DNA from: Tetrahymena thermophila SB210
Taxonomy: Eukaryota; Ciliophora; Oligohymenophorea; Hymenostomatida; Tetrahymenidae
Length of the DNA: 64,000 nucleotides
Assembly: GCF_000189635.1 (NCBI RefSeq)
Contig: NW_002476418.1
Span: 930,001 to 994,000 of the forward strand
Direction of reading: 5' to 3'
In this document: positions 41,015 to 51,810 of the stretch, piece by piece
Numbering within the stretch: position 1 is the stretch's first letter
Layout of the letters: each line of letters starts with the position of its first letter
Notes under the pieces: model-generated
What the model saw: the letters and a program-made list of their open reading frames with translations, nothing else
What the model was told of the DNA's origin: nothing
Database searches by the model: none
Translations under genes and position numbers: made by a program

Positions 41015-42505
41015 GAGTTCAAGGAATAATTATTAATAACTATAATTTGTAATTCTTTTTATCCTTTTAATTTAATTTACAGTAGAACTATTCATTTAAT
41101 TTTTGATAAAAAAAATAATAAAAGAATTTTTTAATTTGATAGAAACCTAAAATTACTTGCAAGAATTAATTTTTGGCAAGATGACTGACTAAATTTATTA
41201 ATTTGTCTAAATATTTAAATATAATTTTATAAGAAAAAATACATTTAAATTGTTAATAGAATTTAATATGTTTATAATTATTTTTAAGTTAAAGTAATTG
41301 ATGAGAATTAAAATATTTACAATATTAACTGCAATATATATTTTATTAATTTAAAATACAAACTAAAAAATTAATTCTTTCATATTACAAAATCAATTTT
41401 ATAAATTTCAAGGATAAAAGAAAAGTAACCACACCACACCACGATCATATAAAAAAAATAATATTTCTTTTGTGAATAAATAATAATTTTAATTTTTAAA
41501 AATTCAGAATGAATTTTAATTATATTTACCATATAATTAGAATAATTGACCAATTTAATTTTAGTTTCATTAAAGTTTTTATCCTTAACTTTACTCGCAA
41601 AAATTTTACAGTAAAATTTACGACTTAACGGATTGCAAATGAACGGATATTCTACAGTATTTGAATCAATAGATCATATAAACAAATTTTATTTAAAATT
41701 TAAACATAAAATAGCACAAAATAAAAATTTATATATTAAATTAACAAACAAACAATGAATTTAAAAACTTAAAAACAAATTATGAATAAAATTATTGTAT
41801 CCATAATTTCTTTATATATAAATTAACCAATCAATTATTAAATAAAATAACAAAAGCAAAAAAAAAATATATAATTAATTATAAACTAATTAAAAAGTAA
41901 ATAAATAGCATATTAAATAAAATATAAAAATTATAAATTAAAAATAAAAATATTTTTTATTTAATTTTACAAGTAGCTTGCTATCTATAGAAAAAATACG
42001 CCACAAATAGCAATATAAGGATGAAAATTTAAAATTATACCTACTATCAACATAAGTAAATTATTTGGGGTGGTAATTGAGTACAAAAAAAAAAACTTTC
42101 TCAAAATATTTAAATAAAAAATCAATTTTATTTGCATTCTAACCTTTAATATACTTAACAAGAGTATACCAAGCTAAGTTCTTTGTATTTATTCCAGAAT
42201 TTATTAGAGTTCTTTTTTAGCAATTAAAGGATTATCCCTTATTGCTTTTTATAATTTCTAAATATCAACATAATCAAATTCATTATTTCTAATAAAGTTA
42301 TCATACTTTTTTTAAATAAAATGTTACCATCATAATACTTCTACAAATTTATTTTATTTATAAATTCTAAAAAGGGAAATATTTTGCATTTAAATATTTT
42401 AGCTTTTTAATAATAATAATAGCATATTTAAATAATATGAATAAGTTAAATGTTATAGTATAAATTTCGTTTACAACTTATTCATTTGAACTTGTAACAT
42501 TATTA
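41015..42505. other. Spacer between GTPase copies 3 and 4
   Basis: 1.5 kb, no coding frame. The left part matches the spacer right of copy 2. The right part from about 41950 (ATACGCCACAAATAGCAATA, then GGGGTGGTAATTGAGTAC) is repeated at 46735-46830 and is the 3' flank shared by copies 4 and 5. A short CCACACCACACCACG motif sits near 41430. Confidence 0.65.
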
Positions 42506-44824
42506 TCAAATAAAATTAAATTCAAATTTATTTAAAAATTTTTATTTTTCTAAATTATTCAAATTTTAGATATATTCAATTATATTTTCATTTTGATCAT
42601 GATATATAAATCTTTTATTGAGATTGAAATTTCGATTTCCATCCTCACCTTTATTTGCTCTACCATCAGATCTTGGTCCATCAATAAAGCCATTACCAGT
42701 TGAAGCACTTATTATACTCGCTAATCCTTGAACAGAAGATACAGCTATCCCAACTGGCAAGGATGCAAGTTTTGCTAAGGTTGTTATACTTGCTTAAGCA
42801 GTTGTTGAACCAATCATACTAGATGCAAAAGAAAAATTAGTTTCATCAGTTTATTTTTTATTCATTTCTGATGTTATTCCTCTTATTGTGGGGCAAAAAA
42901 ATTCATCTTTATAAACTGCAATAAAATTTTATCCTCCTTCTCCTCCTCTGCCAGGGAAACCACATTTTCCATCTTTACCTTTAGGTCTATTATCTTTTAT
43001 TACTTTGAAAAAGGAATTATAGATTTATTAACCATTCCAAGAAATAATATCAAAATCTCCATGATTTCCTTATTAACCACCAGATCCTCCTTTTCCACCA
43101 TTTCCTCCTTTTTATCCTGGTTCACCATTTGATTTATAATAAAGAGCATATTCATTGTTGAATGAAAAATATTTTTTAAAACCTTCTGTTATATCTATTA
43201 CATATGCCAAATAGTATTCTTTTCTTTATTCAACACCATAAAAATCACCATCCTTTCCAGCTCGTCCGTCTCCACCATTTCCTCCATCTTAGCCATCATA
43301 TCCTTTACCTCCACTTACATCTACTTAAATAGTATTTTTATATTTAGAGATTATTCCTTCCTAATTTTCAATACACAATAAAAAGCAACCTCCATTCTCA
43401 CCAGGATCTCCAGGTAAGCCATCTTAACCGTCTTCCCCCTTCCCACTAGTATTTGGTCTATATTTAAATTTACTTTTGATATACTCATATCTTTTTCCTG
43501 AAAGGTCTAACATTTTAGCTTATTTTGCTATGATAAATTTTTTGCATTTCAAGGCTAGCTACCCTCCTCTAAAAGAAAATTCATTTGAATCGAAAATAAA
43601 TGCGTGCTCTATTTTTATAATTATTTTTTTTAAATTATTCCCTCTGTATTAAGGAAGGATTTCTTAATCCATATAAGAGCTGTGTAAATAAAATGCTTTC
43701 AAAGTTAAAGTCTATGTCTCTTTATTAAAATCTATGGAAGGTTTCTATATTATTGTATTAATAAATTGAGTAGAAAAAGAATTTAAATTTTTTTTATAGT
43801 GATTATCCTCCTCAATATCATTATACTTATTTACAATGCTGTAGAGGGACTATAAATTATCTATTATATAACTATTAAATTGAATTAATTTAAGTTATTT
43901 AATATAATTTTCTAAGATTTAAAGTTATTATTTTTTCTCTTCAAGTAATGTTTATTTTTATTTCTGTGTAATTTCAGCATTCTCAACTATTGTAGTTATT
44001 AAATTTTAAAGAATCAGTTAATCTGTTCTATTAATTTACATCAACTCTCGAATTTTATCGAATTTTTCTTATATGAATATTTTCACATAACTATCTAATT
44101 TGTGTTGAGTATTTAATAATACTTTATTTACAGATTAAATTTTATTTTTCAAAAGATCAAGGATTTTTTCTCTCTCTTTTTCAACAATTTAACAATCATT
44201 TTGATCCTGAGGCTCTGAAAAAGTAAAAAAATTCTCTTAAGGAATTTAATTGAAGAAGTTATAACTATTATTTAATATTTCTCCTTACCTATTTTCAATT
44301 AAATCTTTCAGAAAATCTCTTCTCAATCTTTAAATTTAATTTTAATGTCCTTTTGAATGTACTTCATATGGACGAACTCTTGAGAATACAACAAGGGTAG
44401 AATTAGTAAAATCTTCAAAATTTTTGAATAATTGAAATAACTCTTTCATTAACAAACGAAGACCTTGGCCTCTGTTTGCCTTTATTTCTCCATCAGTGAA
44501 CAAAAATATAAACTTAAATTATCTTTCATATTACTATTTAAAATAATTTTTTAATTTATAAAGATTTTCTATCCTCTCTATAGGATCAGTGTCTTAACAT
44601 CCAGGTGTATCAACTAAATACATATTCGATCCTTTCAATTTTTCCTCTTGATATAGTTTTGTTTCAGACTATGTTTCACTACTAACTTTAAAGATTGTAC
44701 CTTCTTAGAAAATAAGATCACCATCATCAGAAGTACTAAATTTCTTACCATATAAGATATTTAGTAATGTACTTTTTCCTGATCCCGTCGATCCAAAGAC
44801 TGTGGTATAGCAGATTGAGTTCAT
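42506..44824 (-). CDS. AIG1/GIMAP-like GTPase with glycine-rich domain, copy 4
   Basis: Single open frame of 772 residues, read through; ATG complement 44822-44824, TGA complement 42506-42508. G1 is GSTGSGKSTLLN (Ser-Thr instead of the Leu-Thr, Ser-Ser of copies 1-3) and G3 is DTPGCQDTD. The following motif reads FSRVRPY. The charged middle region is longer in Ile/Asn/Gln (QLKLIQFNSYIIDNLQSLY). The Gly-rich region includes GEDGQDGLPGDPGENGG and GYDGQDGGNGGDGRAGKDG. The hydrophobic segment is LAKLASLPVGIAVSSVQGLA, followed by GFIDGPRSDGRANKGEDG as in copies 1 and 5. The last 30 residues are a copy-specific Asn/Lys-rich tail. Copies 4 and 5 form their own subgroup. Confidence 0.9.
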
Positions 44825-45329
44825 GAGCTATAAGCTTCAAGGTATAATTATTATATATAAATAACAATAGGTCTTGTTGAAAAACAATATTTTTTTTTCT
44901 TCTTTTTTATTTATATTTAATTTAATTATATTTAATTAAAAAGGTTCCTCTTCATTTTTATTAAAAAAATAAAAGTGTTTTATTTTGAAGAGAATTTACA
45001 AGGTCGTTTTTAGATCAGTAGAGGTAAAAAAAACAACTATCTTGCCAATCTTTTCATCTCCAAATATTTCCCTATAAGGGCTACATTTTCAGATTTTTTT
45101 TAACAAATAAAAATTGTATTTTTAAAATATACCAATTGTATCTTTTTGTAAGGTCCACATTACTAAAACTCCCCCCACTGAATGAGTTAAACTAAGCAAA
45201 TTTTAAAAAATACATTGGAGATTCACAAGGCTTAAATTTTCACAAAATACGTAAACAGAAAGAAATAATTTAAATTGGTGACTTAATTATCAAATAAAAT
45301 TTATTTAAATTTTATATGAATGTAATTCA
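44825..45329. other. 5' flank of GTPase copy 4
   Basis: About 0.5 kb AT-rich spacer between copy 4 and relic A. It should carry the copy 4 promoter. The same sequence, with small changes, follows copy 5 (49606-50069), including GATTCACAAGGCTT near 45220 and 49963. Confidence 0.65.
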
Positions 45330-45800
45330 TTTTGATTTATGCACTTTTAGTTCAATAAATGTTTGTTTTATAAAGATAGGGAATTCGTTTTCCAGAGTAT
45401 TTTCTTCCTTCACTTCCACTGCCAAATTTATTAAATTTTTCATTTTAGCATTTAAGTTCCTCTCTTCTTATATCTAATTTAAAAGAGCTGTGAATTTGAT
45501 GCTGGTCCCAAAAAATAAACTAAAAACCTACATGATTTCCTTAAAAACAAGCAGATCCTCCTAATCCAGCATATTCTCTTTTAAATCATTTTTAATCTTT
45601 TGATTCATAAATAAGAGCCAATTATTTGCATAATAAATAACTATTTTTTAAGGCTCCTGCTATATTCACTTCATAACTCAAATATCATTTGTTTCTTAGT
45701 AATACTAAATATAATAATTCTACTCATTTGGATATTGAATTTTTTGTTTTCTAAAGATAAACGATGATATCTTTCTCAACTTTAAATAGAAATTTCTTAG
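45330..45800 (-). pseudogene. Truncated GTPase-family relic A
   Basis: Matches the C-terminal half of the GTPase family on the same strand. 45375-45640 aligns with the Gly-rich coding region (CATGATTTCCTTAAAAACAA corresponds to the GNHGGF-type codons; GCAGATCCTCC to GGSG codons). Then at about 45700 it jumps to the sequence that encodes the KDKIQSVNK segment, skipping roughly 0.9 kb of the intact gene. Frames are broken, and the tail and GTPase domain are missing. Confidence 0.75.
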
Positions 45801-47301
45801 TCCTGTTTTTGTAAAAAGATCTGCTGAATATTGTACCTCTAATGGCCTTTGTAGAATGAATAAAAGTAATCCTAACATGATCTATAAAAAAAAAATGAAT
45901 ACTCTAATATCTTAAAAATGAAATTTATTTTTCAATGATACGAATTCACTAAATAATCATAGATTATTTTTGAAAAAATAAGAAATAAAGTCATTCTAAT
46001 GTTTATTTTTGTCTACTTGGAAGTTAACATTAAAAAAATAAAAGTGTTTTATTTAATACTTAATTAGATTATTAAAATGTACGTATGCTTTTAATTGGAA
46101 TCGGAATAATTTTTTATATTATAGCGGTCAATAAGATAATTAAGCAAGTATTTATAATAGTAATGGAAATGGAGTCTATACCCAATAGTCCTTTACAGAA
46201 TTTGTCCATATATATTGATAATTTTCCCACTAAAAAATTGTATTGATGTTTAAAATATTGCTCTTTTATTCACAATAATATTAATGATTTTTTAGATTTT
46301 TAAAAGTTAAATTAAAAATTAAAGAAGTTTATAAGTGATAGTAATTCACTAAATACTCATATAACCTAACCATATTTGAAAAAATAAGAATTCAAGTTTT
46401 TATTTTCATTACTTTATACAATTTTTTATTTATATTTATTCTATTAAAATCTATGCTTTTCATATAAAAAACTCATAGATAGAAATTCTCCTCTTCAATT
46501 TTCTTGATTAGGAAGTTAACATTAAAAAAATAAAAGTATTTTATTTAATACTAAATTAAAAAAAATATAAAACATTAAATTTCAAAGATTGATGATAGCC
46601 AAAGCTAATCAATCAACCAATTTACTGTAATATTCGATTGACAGAGGAGGAATTAAAATATTGAAATTTAGTTTTTTTAAAAAATAATAATAAAAATATT
46701 TTTAATTTAAATTTTACAAGTAGCTTCTTATAAACAGAAAAAATACGCCACAAATAGTAATATATGGATAAAAATTTAACTTTGTAACTACTATCTACAT
46801 AAGTAAATTATTGGGGGTGGTAATTGAGTACTATAAAAATAAACTTCTCATTATAAAAAGTCAATTTTATTTGCATTCTAACCTTTAATATACTTAAAAA
46901 GAGTCTACTCAGATAAGTTCTTTGTATTTATTACTGAATTTATTAGAGTTATTTTCTAGTAGTTAAAGAATTATCCCTTATTACTTTTTATAATTACTAA
47001 ATAATAATATAATCAAATTCTTTGTTTCTTTCTAATAAAGTTATCATATTTTTTAAATATATCATAATGTTTTATACAAATTTATTTTATTTATAAATAA
47101 AATAGGAATAATCATAATAGATTATTAAAACAAGAAAATGTTTAAAAATATTTTAGCTTTTTTATAAAAATAATAGTATATTTAAAATAATATGAATAAG
47201 TTAAATATTATAATATAAATTTCTTTTACAACTTATTCATTTGAACTTGTAACATAATTATCAAATAGAATTAAACTCAAATTTAATTAAATATATCTAT
47301 T
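45801..47301. repeat. Spacer with array repeats between relic A and GTPase copy 5
   Basis: No gene seen. 45850-46620 is the interspersed array repeat (see 33190-35498). 46700-47301 is the 3' flank shared with copy 4 (41950-42505), including ATACGCCACAAATAGTAATA and the GGGGGTGGTAATTGAGTAC motif. Confidence 0.65.
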
Positions 47302-49605
47302 TCATGACAAATCAATATCTTTTTTTAGATCATCAGATAAATAACTTTTATCAGGATTTTTCTGGGATCTTGTATTGAGATTGAAATTTCGATTTCCATC
47401 CTCACCTTTATTTGCTCTACCATCTGATCTTGGTCCATCAATAAAGCCATTACCAGTTGAAGCACTTATTATACTCGCTAATCCTTGAACAGAAGATATA
47501 GCTATCCCAACTGGCAAGGAAGCAAGCTTTGCTAAGGTTGTAAAACCTGTATAAGCTGCTGTTTCTCCAACAACCACAGTTCCTGTACCAATTATACTAG
47601 AACTAAGATCTAAATCAGTTTCATCTATTTATTTTTCATTCATTTTTGATCTTATTCCTCTTATTGTGGGGCAAAAAAATTCATCTTTATAAACTGCAAT
47701 AAAATTTTATCCTCCTTCTCCTCCTCTGCCAGGGAAACCACATTTTCCATCTTTACCTTTAGGTCTTTATTCTTTTATTACTTTGAAAAAGGAATTCTAT
47801 ATATTTTATTTATCTTTCAAAGAATAAATCTAAAAATCTCCATGATTTCCTTAATAACCACCAGATCCTCCTAGTCCACCATTTCCTCCTTTTTATCCTG
47901 GTTCACCATTTGATTTATAATAAAGAGCATATTAATTGTTGAATGATAAAATTTTTTTTAAACCTTCTGTTATATCTATTACATATGCCAAATAGTATTC
48001 TTTTCTTTATTTAACACCATAAAAATCACCATCCTTTCCAGCTAGTCCGTCTCCACCATTTCCTCCATCTTAGCCATCATATCCTTAACCTCCACTTACA
48101 TCTACTTAAATAGTATTTTTATATTTAGAGATTATTCCTTCCTAATTTTCAATACACAATAAAAAGCAACCTCCATTCTCACCAGGATTTCCAGGTAAGC
48201 CATCTTAGCCGTCCACTCCCTCCTAACTAGTATTTGGTTTTTTTTTAAATTCATAATTGAAATCCTCATCTCTTTTTTTTGAAAGGTCTAATTTTTAAGC
48301 TTATTTTGCTATGATAAATTTTTTGCATTTCAAGGCTAGCTACCCTCCTCTAAAAGAAAATTCATTTGAATCGAAAATAAATGCGTGCTCTATTTTTATA
48401 ATTATTTTTTTTAAATTATTCCCTCTCTATTAAGAAAGGATTTCTTAATCCATATAAGAGCTGTGTAAATAAAATGCTTTCAAAGTTAAAGTCTATGTCT
48501 CTTTATTAAAATCTATGGAAGGTTTCTATATTATTGTATTAATAAATTGAGTAGAAAAAGAATTTAAATTTATTTTAAAGTGATTATCCTCCTCAATATC
48601 ATTATACTTATTTACAATGCTGTAGAGGGACTATAAATTATCTATTATATAACTATTAAATTGAATTAATTTAAGTTATTTAATATAATTTTCTAAGATT
48701 TAAAGTTATTATTTTTTCTCTAACAGTAATGTTTATTTTTATTCCTGTGTAATTTCAGCATTCTCAACTATTGTAGTTATTAAATTTTAAAGAATCAGTT
48801 AATCTGTTCTATTAATTTACATCAACTCCCGAATTTCATTGAATTTTTCTTATATGAATATTTTCACATAACTATCTAATTTGTGTTGAGTATTTAATTA
48901 TACTTTATTTACAGATTTAATTTTATATTTCAAAAGATCAAGGGTTTTTTCTCTCTCTTTTTCAACAATTTAACAATCATTTTGATCCTGAGGCTCTGAA
49001 AAAGTAAAAAAATTCTCTTAAGGAATTTAATTGAAGAAGTTATAACTATTATTTAATATTTCTTCTTACCTATTATCAATTAAATCTTTCAGAAAATCTC
49101 TTCTCAATCTTTAAATTTAATTTTAATGTCCTTTTGAATGTACTTCAAATGGACGAACTCTTGAGAATACAACAAGGGTAGAATTAGTAAAATCTTCAAA
49201 ATTTTTGAATAATTGAAATAACTCTTTCATTAACAAACGAAGACCTTGGCCTCTGTTTGCCTTTATTTCTCCATCAGTGAACAAAAATATAAACTTAAAT
49301 TATCTTTCATATTACTATTTAAAATAATTTTTTAATTTATAAAGATTTTCTATCCTCTCTATAGGATCAGTGTCTTAACATCCAGGTGTATCAACTAAAT
49401 ACATATTCGATCCTTTCAATTTTTCCTCTTGATATAGTTTTGTTTCAGACTATGTTTCACTACTAACTGTAAAGATTGTACCTTCTTAGAAAATAAGATC
49501 ACCATCATCAGAAGTACTAAATTTCTTACCATATAAGATATTTAGTAATGTACTTTTTCCTGATCCCGTCGATCCAAAGACTGTGGTATAGCAGATTGAG
49601 TTCAT
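47302..49605 (-). CDS. AIG1/GIMAP-like GTPase with glycine-rich domain, copy 5
   Basis: Open frame of 767 residues, ATG complement 49603-49605, TGA complement 47302-47304. Nearly identical to copy 4 over the GTPase, middle and beta-rich regions (G1 GSTGSGKSTLLN, DTPGCQDTD, FSRVRPY). Differences cluster in the Gly-rich part (GVDGQDGLPGNPGENGG) and at the C-terminus. The hydrophobic segment reads LAKLASLPVGIAISSVQGLA, then GFIDGPRSDGRANKGEDG. The tail is different from copy 4 and charged (DDLKKDIDLS). It is the product of a recent tandem duplication of about 4.8 kb. No decay seen. Confidence 0.88.
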
Positions 49606-50069
49606 GAGCTCTAAGCTTCAAGGTATAATTATTATATATAAATAACAATAGGTCTTATTGAAAAACAATATTTTTTCTTCTTCTTTTTTATTTCTATTTA
49701 AATTAATTATATTTAATTAGAAATATTTCTTTTCATTTTTATAGACTCGGGAGTTTAATTAAAAAAGGGTTTTATTTGATATATTTAAAAAATAAAAGTG
49801 TTTTATTTTGATATATTATAAAATTATAAATAGTTTTTTAATGCATTAAAAAAATATAAATGGTTTATTTAAAATACAGATGTTTAGGATAAAGTAACCC
49901 ATGCCTTTGTGTTATTATTGATTTATAATAATTAAAGCAAATTTTAAAAAAGTTTTTGGAGATTCACAAGGCTTGAATTTTCACAAAATATGTAAAAAGA
50001 AAGAAATAATTTAAATTGGTGACTTAATTATCAAATAAAAATTATTTAAATTTTATATGAATATAATTA
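49606..50069. other. 5' flank of GTPase copy 5
   Basis: AT-rich, about 460 bp, homologous to the flank of copy 4 at 44825-45329. No gene; probable promoter region of copy 5. Confidence 0.6.
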
Positions 50070-50520
50070 ATTTTGATTTATCCACCTTTAGTTCAATAAA
50101 TACTTGTTTTATAAAGATAGGGAATTCTTTTTCTAGGAGTATTTTCTCCTCTTCACTTCCACTGCCAAATTTATTAAATTTTTCATTTTAGCATTTAAGT
50201 TCCTCTCTTCTTATATCTAATTTAAAAGAGCTGTCAATTTGATACTGGTTCCAAAAAATAATCTAAAAACCTATATGATTTCCTTAAAAACCACCTAATC
50301 CTCCTAATCAAGCATATCCTCTATTAAAATCCTTTTTAATATTTTGATTCATAAATAAGAGCCAATAATTTGCTTAATAAATAACTTTCTTTTAAGGCTC
50401 CTGCTTTTTTCAATTCATAACTCAAATATCATTTGTTTCTTAGTAATACATTTGGAGATTGAATTTTTTGTTTCAAAATATAAACAATGATATTTTTCTC
50501 AACTTTAAATAGAAATTTCT
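50070..50520 (-). pseudogene. Truncated GTPase-family relic B
   Basis: Counterpart of relic A in the duplicated unit, about 4.74 kb further on. Contains the same Gly-rich remnant (TTCCTTAAAAACCACCTAAT corresponds to GG-repeat codons) joined directly to the sequence for the KDKIQSVNK-type segment, with the same missing interval. The frame is broken and it cannot encode a GTPase. Confidence 0.75.
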
Positions 50521-51329
50521 TAGTCCTGTTTTTGTAAAAAGATCTGCTGAATATCCTACCTCTAATGGCCATTGAAGAATGAAAAAAAGTAATCCTAACC
50601 TGATCTATTAAAAAAAAAAATGAATACTCTAATATCAAAAATAAGAGATATATTTTTCAAACTAATTCACTAAATAATCATAGAGTATTTTTGAAAAAAA
50701 TAAGAAATAACTTCATTCTAATCTTTATTTTTGTCTACTTTGAAGTTAACATTAAAAAAAATAAAAGTGTTTTATATTTAATACTTAATTAGATTATTAA
50801 ATCTATGCTTTTCATATAAAAAACTCATAGAAAGAAATTTTTCTCTTCAATTTTCTTAATTAGGAAGTTAATATTAAAAAAATAAAAGTTCTTCAATTTT
50901 CTTAATTAGGAAGTTAATATTAAAAAAATAAAAGTGTTTTATATTTAATACTTAATTAGATTATTAAATCTATGCTTTTCATATAAAAAACTCATAGAAA
51001 GAAATTTTTCTCTTCAATTTTCTTAATTAGGAAGTTAATATTAAAAAAATAAAATATAATGCATTAAATTTCAATGACTGATGACAGCCAAAACTAATTA
51101 ATCAACCAATTTACTGTAATATTTCGAATTCTCGCTCCTCATTTTTTCATCTTGATGATAGATAAGGGAGGAATTAAAGAACATTTTTTAAAGAAAATAT
51201 TTAAAAATATTAGGGGTCACAAGGCTTAAATTTTCACAAAATAGATGAATTAATAGAAATCATTTAAATTTGTGATATCATTATCAAATATGAATAATTT
51301 AAATATATGGATTTAATTTATTTTGATTT
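50521..51329. repeat. Array repeat with a direct duplication
   Basis: No gene. Contains one copy of the interspersed array repeat (AAGAATGAAAAAAAGTAATC near 50575, GATTGATGAT-like end near 51075). Inside it a unit of about 121 bp (50761-50881) is repeated at 50929-51050, with a partial copy of about 45 bp between them (shared TTCTTAATTAGGAAGTTAAT). Confidence 0.7.
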
Positions 51330-51810
51330 ATGTCCTTATTTTATTAGTTCACTCAAGCTAAAGTTTATTTTATCAGAATATTTCAGATTTTAAGTATTTA
51401 TGGAATGATTTTTCCACAATATTTTCTCCCCTTCTCCTCCACACCCTTTACTAAATTTTCCATTTCGTATTTAAGTTCCTCTGTTTTGATTTCTTGGATA
51501 AGAGAGCTGTAATTTGGTGTTTATTCCAAGAAATAATCTAAAAAACTTCATGATTTCCTTAAAAACCACCAGATCCACCTTTTCCAGCATACCCTCTTTT
51601 AAATCCTTTTAAATATTTTGATTCATAAATAAGAGCATATTATTTGTTTAATAAGAAGCTATCTTTTTAAGGATCCTGTTATATTCACTTCATAACTCAA
51701 ATAGTACTATTTTCTAAGAAATACTAAATATTTTAATTTTACTTTATTTACAGATTGAATTCTGTGTTTCAAATGATGAAAGATGAAATCTTTCTCAACA
51801 GGCAGTGCTC
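51330..51810 (-). pseudogene. Truncated GTPase-family relic C
   Basis: Third relic, more like copy 1 in its 3' part (TTATTAGTTCACTCAAGCTA near 51343). Gly-rich remnant around 51555-51595 (ACCACCAGATCCACC) reads as GG-repeat codons on the complement. At about 51720-51760 it passes straight into ACTTTATTTACAGATTGAAT, the NKVEL/QSVNK codons of the intact gene. Same deleted interval as relics A and B. Frame broken. Confidence 0.75.
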
